A stretch of 23,113 nucleotides of DNA from Dictyocoela muelleri (taxonomy: Eukaryota > Microsporidia): positions 1 through 23,113 of the forward strand of contig SDVU01000065.1 of NCBI GenBank assembly GCA_016256075.1, read 5' to 3'. Position 1 is the stretch's first letter. Every line of letters starts with the position of its first letter. This document shows positions 11,483 to 17,857 of the stretch, piece by piece. Under the pieces are notes generated by a model. It was not told where the DNA came from. It worked only from the letters and a program-made list of their open reading frames with translations, and did no database searches. Both the position numbers and the translations under genes were made by a program.

Positions 11483-12191
11483 CAGTGGTCGGCTACCCCC
11501 GGTCCGTGGGAAAAATTTGCCGGTCCGTGGGAAAAAATTTGCCGTTTCGGTGAGAAAATTTTACCGGTCGCGGATAATATATATATTCATATTACATGTT
11601 AATAACATACATACTTGCCTAACCGTAGTGTTTTACCTGCCATAGTTTTTAGATCTTTGGTTCCCCGTGTTCACCTAATACGTCACTCATAAGCTACACA
11701 GAAACTCGGGTGTATACATGATTTTCATACTATAATAATTCTGCAAAATACGAGCAATTAGAGTCTGTTTCATGGTTTTTCCATTTCCATACTTTTTGCA
11801 AAGATACGTCACCGCACTCATCCTCACATCTACAAGAGTTTCTTCAGCTTTATTTTCAATTTAGATAAAGTCTTAATCAGGCATATCAGACTGGAACAAC
11901 TGTATATTAATACTATAGTTATATACTTATTGATCGCATAATGTCAACCCTATTTATTTATTAAAGTGAAGTCTGCGAGATTACAACCCGATGCATAATT
12001 TTTACATTCAAGAGTGTTAACCACATGCAATCTTGCAAGTTTACGAGATAGAAAACGTGTTGGTTCAATTTTGATATATAAATAATTGTATAAAATTTGC
12101 CGTCCGCGTATTTTTTTTATACTTTGAACGGTCCGCGAATTTTTTTTTACACTCTGACCGGGCCGTAGGAAAAGAAGGTTAAAGACCACTG
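11483..12191. mobile_element. hAT-like MITE (709 bp) with perfect 8-bp target duplication
   Basis: The ends read CAGTGGTCGGCTACC and, from the right inward, CAGTGGTCTTTAACC, the classic start of hAT terminal repeats. The 8-bp target duplication CTATAATA is perfect (11475-11482 and 12192-12199), as hAT requires. Both subterminal regions carry repeated GGTCCGTGGGAAAAATTTG-like or CCGCG units. There is no hAT transposase. On the - strand a 55-60-codon open stretch (about 11687-11870) reads VDVRMSAVTYLCKKYGNG and onward, of unknown origin. It is non-autonomous. Confidence 0.9.
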
Positions 12192-12199
12192 CTATAATA

Positions 12200-12470
12200 G
12201 AGTTAAAATATTAAATTTACAACAAATGAATTAAAAATAGTACATATGAGCCGTATTAAGAAAAGTAGTTGAATTATTTTTAAAAATTATTTTTAAATTT
12301 ATAATTAATTTTAAATTTTTTATAAAATTAATATCATTTTAGCATTTAGAATTTTATATTTCGTTTAAATTTCTTATTTTTTTAATTTTTTTTTAATTAT
12401 TTGGAATTTTAACACAAATTTTTTTTGTTTATAATTTTTAATTTTTTAGAATTATTATTAAAAATAAAAG
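12200..12470. other. T/A-rich low-complexity spacer
   Basis: Long runs of T and TTTAAATTT-type sequence only; no gene seen. Confidence 0.6.
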
Positions 12471-12500
12471 GGGCCATACCCGGGGATTGAACTCGAGTAG
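12471..12500 (-). other. tRNA 3'-half-like sequence (B box and T-run)
   Basis: On the - strand GAGTTCAATCCCCGG matches the polymerase III B box / T-arm pattern and is followed by GTATGGCCCC and a TTTT run that could end transcription. No matching acceptor strand or A box is found upstream, where the minisatellite lies. It is at best a tRNA or SINE fragment. Confidence 0.25.
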
Positions 12501-12605
12501 CGCCTCTATCATTAGAAGGTCCTCTAGCATTGGTAGCGCCTCCAGCATATATAGCGCCTCCGGTATTGATACCACCTCTAGTATGGGTAGCGTGCTGCGC
12601 GCGTG
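12488..12605 (-). repeat. GC-rich 18-bp minisatellite, about six units
   Basis: Units of the form TAGCGCCTCCAGCATTGG follow each other with 18-base periodicity and moderate divergence, ending in GTAGCGTGCTGCGCGCG. Composition is far more GC-rich than the surroundings. On the - strand the unit reads in phase as a six-residue motif (GGATNA-like) within a 66-codon frame starting at 12609. There is no evidence that it is expressed. Confidence 0.75.
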
Positions 12606-12689
12606 GCATAAAATATTGTCTTTTACGATTAAATTATAATGTATTATCTAGAAAATTTATATTATTTAAAATTATGCATGTTTTTTAAG

Positions 12690-12719
12690 CGTCGACTCCT
12701 CAATTTGGGCGAGTTAACG
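12690..12719. repeat. Degenerate GTCRACTC...GAGTTAAC palindrome
   Basis: The arms GTCGACTCCT and GCGAGTTAAC pair at about seven of ten positions around an AT centre. It resembles the palindromes at 5439 and 16572-16654. Confidence 0.45.
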
Positions 12720-12924
12720 AATTTTTTACTCAAATTCCCCTCTGATGATAAATGTAAAATTAAAATCAGGTTTGTATAAAGAGGTGGTTTTACAAAGGAT
12801 AAGAAATTTAATTTACATAAAGAAACAAATAACACCCTCATCGGAGATTTCATGACTAAAAATTTGTTTTAAAACTTTTGAAAATAACGATTTAATAAAA
12901 AATCCAATAATAATGATTTGGTAA
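12720..12924. other. Spacer with no recognised feature
   Basis: Frames on both strands are short and match no family I know. The - frame covering 12662-12853 has no supporting motif. Confidence 0.45.
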
Positions 12925-12926
12925 TA

Positions 12927-13224
12927 GTACCAGAATACGGATCTAAAAATATTCAAATCTGTCCGTTTTTATAAATTTCTGTAATTATAATATTTTATAA
13001 CTAATTTAAATCACTGTTCTTAGATATTAAAGTATAATGCCAAAAAGAGTATATCGCGCGTAATTTTTTTCCCCCTTAGAAAAAAATTTACTCGTGATAT
13101 ACTCTTTTTGGCATTAGACATTGATATCTGAGAACAGTGATTTTAATTAGTTATAAAATATTATAATTACAAAAATTTATAAAAACGGACAGATTTGGAT
13201 ATTTTTAGATCCGTATTCTGGTAC
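12927..13224. mobile_element. Foldback MITE, 298 bp, TA target duplication
   Basis: The whole element is one long inverted repeat. It begins GTACCAGAATACGGATC and ends with the reverse complement. Arms of about 135 bases differ by only a few substitutions and small gaps, around a centre near 13060-13090. TA flanks both ends (12925-12926 and 13225-13226), as for Tc1/mariner-type MITEs. No coding capacity. As single-stranded DNA or RNA it would form one long hairpin. Confidence 0.88.
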
Positions 13225-13310
13225 TAGTGCCCATAATTCAAATGAACCAATGTTATGAAAAAAAAAACTTTCGAAGTATTTTAAATACACAACAACATAA
13301 AAGGTAGATA

Positions 13311-13493
13311 ATGTCATTTCAAATAAAATTTATAAGGACGCCAATAATTAGTCATTTTCCTAATCATGAAAATTTAATTGACCTGATTACTACAATAAGA
13401 AAATTTGGCGCTACTGGTGAAAAGGATTTCTATTATAAGGGGAGTTTTTTCTCCAGGGCTGTGATTTTTATAATAAATATATTTAAAAAGTAA
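13311..13493 (+). CDS. Short open frame of unknown nature (60 aa)
   Basis: An ATG-initiated frame lies just downstream of the foldback MITE. Its residue mix (SHFPNHENLIDLITTIRKFG, then FYYKGSFFSRAVIF) is richer than that of random frames in this window, and the local GC content is slightly raised. I recognise no domain, and no upstream promoter is visible. It may be a fragment of a decayed gene. It ends about 60 bases before the - strand transposase remnant, so it could also belong to that element's flank. Confidence 0.2.
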   Translation: MSFQIKFIRTPIISHFPNHENLIDLITTIRKFGATGEKDFYYKGSFFSRAVIFIINIFKK

Positions 13494-13549
13494 TTAATAT
13501 AATTTTTAAAATAAATAATGTTTAATAATCGCTAAAAATAAGCTGGCAG

Positions 13550-14100
13550 ATCTTAGTAAAGACGCTTATGATGTCATCATTAGTCGAATTGACCGAATAT
13601 TTCTTATTATACGATAACTGCTTTTAAAAGTAATCAATTTTTGTATATGGAACACCAGGCCGTGATCTTAATTCACTTTTAAGGTGATACCGTAAATTTT
13701 CACTTTGTTCATGTTTTCCTCATAGCCACTCACAAAGCCATTATTATGTTAAACAATCACATGTTCGCATGATACTCTTCGTAAAACACTAGGATAAGAA
13801 CGATCCCCATCTGATACAATATTACTACCCTTCATCATGTGTTAATCCATCGCCTCAGATAATGTAGTTTATTTTTGATCTGTCAATATAGATAATCTAA
13901 AATTTTTTGGATTATTTCTTTCAATCATATCAAATAGCCATACAATTCCCGGTGTATCATAATCTATGGCGATGTGTCTTTATATTACCAGTTCGGGAAA
14001 TGATCGTTTAATATACTTCAACCACTGAATCATTAATGCTTAATTTTTATTAGTAATAATATTTTTTCAAAAATTCATGTCAACTTCTTTTTGATAAGTA
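13550..14100 (-). pseudogene. Decayed Merlin/ISXO2-like transposase
   Basis: Read on the - strand. The recognisable blocks in order are GIVWLFDMIERNNPKNFRL (the strand after the first catalytic Asp), then GSNIVSDGDRSYPSVLRR containing the second catalytic Asp, then a VNH-like block with NNGFVSGYEENMNKV, then ENLWYHLKSELRSRPGVPYT, the C-terminal W..LK block. This is the DDE_Tnp_IS1595 order. Stops and frame changes break it, and the N-terminal zinc ribbon and first Asp block are not clearly visible. It is a different lineage from the whole copy at 16833, judging by the ENLWYHLKSE end. Its 5' side is cut off by the element starting at 14114. Confidence 0.75.
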
Positions 14101-14421
14101 TATATGTTTTTTCGGCTATAATCATTATACGGTGAGGGAAAATTATACGGTGGAGAGAAAATTTCTATTTTTTAAAAAAATTTCCTCATAAAATATAAGA
14201 GCTAACGGAAAAAATCTATTATACGGTGCGAGGAGAAATTATACGATTTGAGGGGAAATTTAAAAAATAATTAACAAGAAGTTATAATCCAAAAACATTT
14301 TATTTAAAATTTAATAACCGTATTTATTACTTTATTTCATTATTTAAGATATTCGTCTGTTTAATCTTTTCTAGACAAATTCATTGCAAAATCACATATA
14401 TCGATTATCATATCTTTTTTT

Positions 14422-14481
14422 TTCATTACATCTGAATTTTGTAGTAATACTAGATAAACGTTCGTATCCAAGTAATAGTTC
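14422..14481 (+). repeat. 60-bp direct repeat, left copy
   Basis: TTCATTACATCTGAATT to AAGTAATAGTTC, matching 15125-15184 at 59 of 60 positions. It touches the left end of the 626-bp MITE. Confidence 0.9.
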
Positions 14482-15107
14482 GGGACGGTCATTTTAGCGC
14501 AAAATGGCATTTTAGCACAAAATTAAATTTAATTTTTTTTTACAGACCCCTAATGGTTTTTATTTTTCGTTGGTTTTTTTAAGAAAAAGGGTACATGAAA
14601 ATGTCACAGCCTTATAAAAATTAAACGTCTGATGAAAAATTAAAAATTTAAAATAAAAAATAAGAATTGTAGAGAAAAAATTTAAAAACTTAAATTTAGA
14701 TTTTGAATTTAGAATTCTGAATTTAAAAACAAAAATTTGAAATTTGTAAACTAAAAATACAATTTAATTTCAAAATTGAAAAAAATAATAATTATAAATT
14801 ATAGTAAAATAAAAATTTAAAATTTAAAATTTAATTTTAATATTAAAATTTTTATGATTGAAATTTTTTATTTAAACATTTATTTTTTATTTTTATTCAT
14901 AATCATTAAATTTAATTATTAATACTAATTTTTTAATTTTATTTTTTTATATTTTCATCAGACGTGAAATTTTTATAGGGCTGTGACATTTTATGTACCC
15001 TTTTTCTTAAAACAAACGAAAAATAAAAACCACGAGGGGTCTATAATTAAAAAAAAATAAATTTAATTTTGCGCTAAAATGACATTTTGCGCTAAAATGA
15101 CCGTCCC
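14482..15107. mobile_element. MITE (626 bp) with ~160-bp terminal inverted repeats
   Basis: The ends are GGGACGGTCATTTTAGCGC and its reverse complement. The arms (about 14482-14650 and 14945-15107) match at high identity through ATTTTAGC repeats, a GACCCCT block, AAGAAAAAGGGTACAT and ATGTCACAGCC up to GTCTGATGAAAA. The middle is AT-rich filler with no gene. It is nested inside the element 14114-15430. The family was not assigned. Confidence 0.85.
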
Positions 15108-15124
15108 ATTGGTTTTCATCTTAC

Positions 15125-15184
15125 TTCATTACATCTGAATTCTGTAGTAATACTAGATAAACGTTCGTATCCAAGTAATAGTTC
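15125..15184 (+). repeat. 60-bp direct repeat, right copy
   Basis: One substitution from 14422-14481. It is separated from the MITE right end by 17 bases (15108-15124). Confidence 0.9.
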
Positions 15185-15265
15185 ATTTTTTAACTCTCAA
15201 AAATTTCCATAGTTAGTTCTTATATTTTATTGAGGCATTTTTTTTAAAAAAAATAAAAAAATTTC

Positions 15266-15418
15266 TCTCGCACCGTATAATTTTTCCTCGCACCGTATAA
15301 TTTTCCCTCGCATCGATAATTTTCCTCGCATCGTATATTTTTCCCTCGCACCATATAATTTTCCCTCGCACCGTATAATTTTTCCTCACACCGTATAATT
15401 TCCTCTCGCACCGTATAA
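15266..15418 (-). repeat. Subterminal satellite array (about 8 x 20 bp)
   Basis: On the + strand, units of CTCGCACCGTATAATTTTCC repeat about eight times with 17-22-base spacing and small changes. The inverted equivalent occurs at 14124-14262. There are no conserved spacers between units. Confidence 0.85.
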
Positions 15419-15430
15419 TGGATTATAGCC

Positions 15431-15740
15431 TTTTTGTAAAATACTAAGATTAATTCTCATTCAACTGAAAAATGCAATTCTAATAAGTACCGCAAAGATG
15501 ATAATAAGAAATCTGATATAAAAAAGTTGCTGTTTATCAAATAAAATGCAGAATAAATTATTAGAATTTAAAGGAAAGATAAATAAATTTTATGAAAAGT
15601 TCTATTAGTTACTGGTGCACATTAGAATTCTATAAATTCAGACATCGTTCAAAAATCAAACTTAGATATTATTAATACTGAGCTTATAAAAATCACACTT
15701 GGAAGCGCAAATATATAGAATGTAAAAAATAGCGATGTTA
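15431..15740 (+). mobile_element. Ty3/gypsy-type fossil fragment (gag/protease region)
   Basis: This stretch is a broken fragment homologous to about 20184-20503 of the larger gypsy-type fossil in this window, roughly 85% alike by eye. It covers the end of the gag-like region and the start of the protease. Its left edge coincides with the end of the element 14114-15430 and its right edge lies just before the hairpin at 15754. It is older or faster-decaying than the larger copy. Confidence 0.8.
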
Positions 15741-15753
15741 GGGGTCTTGTATA

Positions 15754-15799
15754 TTTTCCGGGCTAATTTTTTTTTAAAAAAAAAATTTAGCCCGGAAAA
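15754..15799. repeat. 46-bp near-perfect hairpin
   Basis: Arms TTTTCCGGGCTAA and TTAGCCCGGAAAA are joined by T and A runs that pair with each other, so almost no loop remains. It sits immediately after the gypsy fragment. It could be a minimal foldback element or a transcription-ending hairpin; there is no gene beside it. Confidence 0.7.
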
Positions 15800-16067
15800 G
15801 AAACAAAAGTACTAAAATTGATTTTTTGTTAGAATTTAATTCTTTTAAATAATAACTCATTATAGAATTACTTCAATAATAACGCATTTTTACATTATAA
15901 GATGTATTTAATTATTTAATAAAAAACATACATTAGAGCCAGCGATTATTTGCGTATTATGTGCTGAAATTCCACGTTTTAGAAATATTGGGGTCTATTC
16001 TTCCTTAGATACTCTTTCTCTAGTAAAATATCGAATATACACAAATGGCATTAACAAAGATAAATAA
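15800..16067. other. Spacer with no recognised feature
   Basis: AT-rich, no open frame of note, no repeat found elsewhere in the window. Confidence 0.5.
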
Positions 16068-16139
16068 ATTTTTTATAATTTTTTTATACATATTGAAAAC
16101 TGATTTTCGCAATATGTATAAAAGAAAATATATAAAAAA
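16068..16139. repeat. Hairpin with ~28-base arms
   Basis: TTTTATACATATTG (16082-16095) and CAATATGTATAAAA (16110-16123) pair perfectly across a 14-base loop, and pairing continues outward through ATAATTTTTT-like sequence. It directly adjoins the next foldback element. Confidence 0.65.
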
Positions 16140-16405
16140 TGGTCCATGCACGTTATACGGCGGTTTTGAAAATAGACGGCGGTTTTGAAAAAATCTAAAA
16201 AATGTCTAAAAAAATTTATTATTAAAGCGTTAAAGAGGTCATAAAACGAGTTTACCTCATAATTTTATGTTTCTCTATGAATTAGGAAGTCAACTCGTTT
16301 TATGACATCTTTAACGCTTTAATAATAAATTTTTTTTAGACATTTTTTAGATTTTTTCAAAACCGCCGTTTATTTTCAAAACCGACGTATAACGTGCATG
16401 CACCA
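16140..16405. mobile_element. Foldback MITE (~266 bp)
   Basis: Terminal inverted repeats of about 110 bases begin TGGTCCATGCACGTTATACG on the left and TGGTGCATGCACGTTATACG read from the right. They continue through two CGGCGGTTTTGAAAA units, AAAAATGTCTAAAAAAA and TTATTAAAGCGTTAAAGA to a GTCATAAAACGAGTT block. The centre (about 16250-16290) is unpaired. No gene and no certain target duplication. Confidence 0.82.
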
Positions 16406-16571
16406 CGTAAACTTTTTATTTTTGTAGAAAATTTCGATTTCTTATCATGGGAAGATTATCTTAGTTTAATTTTAGAAAATCAGCAATTTTCATTTAATTA
16501 AATTGGGTTTTTTGATACTTGATATACCTTTTTCATTTTTAATTAATTATTATTAATATTTTAATTTAAAA
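16406..16571. other. AT-rich spacer
   Basis: No feature recognised. Confidence 0.5.
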
Positions 16572-16601
16572 GCGTCAATTCACCTATAGGCGAATTGACG
16601 C
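16572..16601. repeat. 30-bp palindrome, copy 1
   Basis: GCGTCAATTCACCTA joined to its reverse complement with one mismatch (A for G). It lies 23 bases before copy 2 in the same form. Confidence 0.9.
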
Positions 16602-16624
16602 CAGATTTCATTTCGGCGAAAAAG

Positions 16625-16654
16625 GCGTCAATTCGCCTATAGGCGAATTGACGC
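16625..16654. repeat. 30-bp perfect palindrome, copy 2
   Basis: GCGTCAATTCGCCTA directly followed by its exact reverse complement, with no spacer. Preceded by CATTTCGGCGAAAAAG. Confidence 0.95.
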
Positions 16655-16772
16655 TTAGCCGTTTTATAAGCCTTCTAGTGCACTATTTATTGAATTCTAG
16701 AAATGGAAAGTGCATTTCTCAATCCAAATGCATCCTTTTAACACATATGTATCAAAAAATACTCTAAATCCT

Positions 16773-17808
16773 GTTGGTTGAATCACACTTAATACCCCCA
16801 CGTTAAAAAAAATCATTTTTAACTTTTTTCCAATGATTAAAAATCATGAAATTGAATTTTTAATAAAATCAAAATTAATAAAGACTGATAAAATTTGTAA
16901 AAGGTGTTGTGGCAAGTGTAGTATTGTTTTCAAAAAACATTGGATAGTAAGATGTAATAAAAGTATTTGCAGATACGAGACAAGCGTTACGAAAAATACA
17001 CCTTTATATCGAAAGAAGATATCTTTAAATCTGATGCTTGCTATTTATAATGATTTTATAAAAAAGAAAACAATCGCTGATATTGCAATATTAAATAATG
17101 TTACAAGGTCATGTGTAAGGAAAACAATAATTGACATTTCTAATTTCATTTTTTATAAATATATTTATGATATTGAAAAATTAGGGGGAGTAGATATTAT
17201 TGTAGAAGGAGATGAAAGCCATTTAGTTCATAGAAAGTATAATAGAGGTAGATTATTAAAAGATATCTGGGTTTTAGGATTTGTAGAAAGAACTCCTCAA
17301 AAAAGAATTATTATGCTACCTATTATAAAAAGAAAAAAATCTGTATTAAATTTTCTCACTTTATTATTTGTAAAAAAAAAATCAAAAATATATACTGATA
17401 AATGGGGTGGTTATTCTGAACTTAAAAATTTAGGTTATCAACACAAAACAGTTAATCATTCGGAAAATTTTGTTGATCCCGAGAGTAATTGCCATACAAA
17501 TACAATTGAAGCGAATTGGTCTAGTCTGAAAAGAGGAATACCAATAAGTTTAAGAAGACGAAAATACATTAATGCATTCCTATTAAGATACATGTTAATA
17601 AGAAATAATAAAGGCGATGAACTCAGTACTGTTTTAAATATATATTTTTAAATAAAACTTATTAATATTTTAAATTTGAATTTACAAATTTTATAAGTTT
17701 ATATTTATTTTGATTTTATTAAAAATTCAATTTCATGATTTTCAATCATTTGAAAAGGGGTAAAAATGTTTTTTTATATGTGGAAGTATTATGTGTTCTT
17801 CAACCGAC
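16773..17808 (+). mobile_element. Whole Merlin/IS1595-like transposon
   Basis: Terminal inverted repeats of about 100 bases lie at 16773-16875 and 17706-17808. From the left the repeat reads GTTGGTTGAA, then CACACTTAATAC, CCCCACGTT and CATTTTTA, and it carries on across the start codon of the transposase. From the right it reads GTCGGTTGAA and so on with about 80% identity. It is the only element here with an open transposase gene. I could not find a convincing 8-9-bp target duplication. The length (about 1.04 kb) is normal for Merlin elements. Confidence 0.85.
16833..17651 (+). CDS. Merlin/IS1595-like DDE transposase, 272 aa, open
   Basis: Cut-and-paste transposase acting on the element's own terminal repeats; in a eukaryote it would work in the nucleus. 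The N-terminal zinc ribbon has C22, C25, C26 and C29, then C41 and C46, followed by a segment resembling the family's S..TGT end (SVTKNTPL). The helix-turn-helix lies at about 80-100 (TIADIAILNNVTRSCVRKTI). The catalytic core starts with VDIIVEGDESHLVHRKYNRG (first Asp D127, with the family's RKYNRGR block). It continues with IYTDKWGGY (second Asp D189), TVNHSENFVDPES, and CHTNTIEANWSSLKRG (third acid probably E226, with N223 next to it). The length is normal for the family. The ATG at 16833 is the first after a stop-rich leader and lies inside the left terminal repeat, so the first 14 codons are duplicated inverted at the other end. All catalytic residues seem present. Confidence 0.92.
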   Translation: MIKNHEIEFLIKSKLIKTDKICKRCCGKCSIVFKKHWIVRCNKSICRYETSVTKNTPLYRKKISLNLMLAIYNDFIKKKTIADIAILNNVTRSCVRKTIIDISNFIFYKYIYDIEKLGGVDIIVEGDESHLVHRKYNRGRLLKDIWVLGFVERTPQKRIIMLPIIKRKKSVLNFLTLLFVKKKSKIYTDKWGGYSELKNLGYQHKTVNHSENFVDPESNCHTNTIEANWSSLKRGIPISLRRRKYINAFLLRYMLIRNNKGDELSTVLNIYF

Positions 17809-17857
17809 CAAGTCTTAATCAGCTATACCAAACTGAAAAAGCTAATATATTTTTACG

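Larger units (their letters stand above)
14114..15430. mobile_element. TIR element with subterminal ~20-bp satellite units, interrupted by a MITE
   Basis: The ends are GGCTATAATC and its reverse complement GATTATAGCC. Just inside each lie inverted arrays of the unit TTATACGGTGCGAGGGAAAA: two units, then two more on the left (14124-14262), and eight on the right (15266-15418). A shared inner block (AAAATATAAGARCTAAC) is also inverted, at about 14190-14205 and 15215-15235. There is no transposase. A second element (14482-15107) and a 60-bp duplication sit in the middle; without them the length is about 0.63 kb. The right end abuts a gypsy fossil fragment exactly. A clear target duplication is not seen (T-runs on both sides). 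Confidence 0.75.

Noticed and set aside
11950-12189. - strand frame of 79 codons
   Set aside because: It lies wholly within the end of the hAT-like MITE and reads through its terminal repeat.
12662-12853. - strand frame of 63 codons
   Set aside because: No recognisable motif, and it crosses the degenerate palindrome at 12690.
15266-15418. Possible CRISPR-like array
   Set aside because: Units are contiguous tandem repeats with no unique spacers, no cas genes, and inverted counterparts at the other end of the same element.
16765-17816. 8-9-bp target duplication around the whole Merlin-like element
   Set aside because: Flanking bases (AAATCCT on the left, CAAGTCTT on the right) do not match at any boundary I tried.
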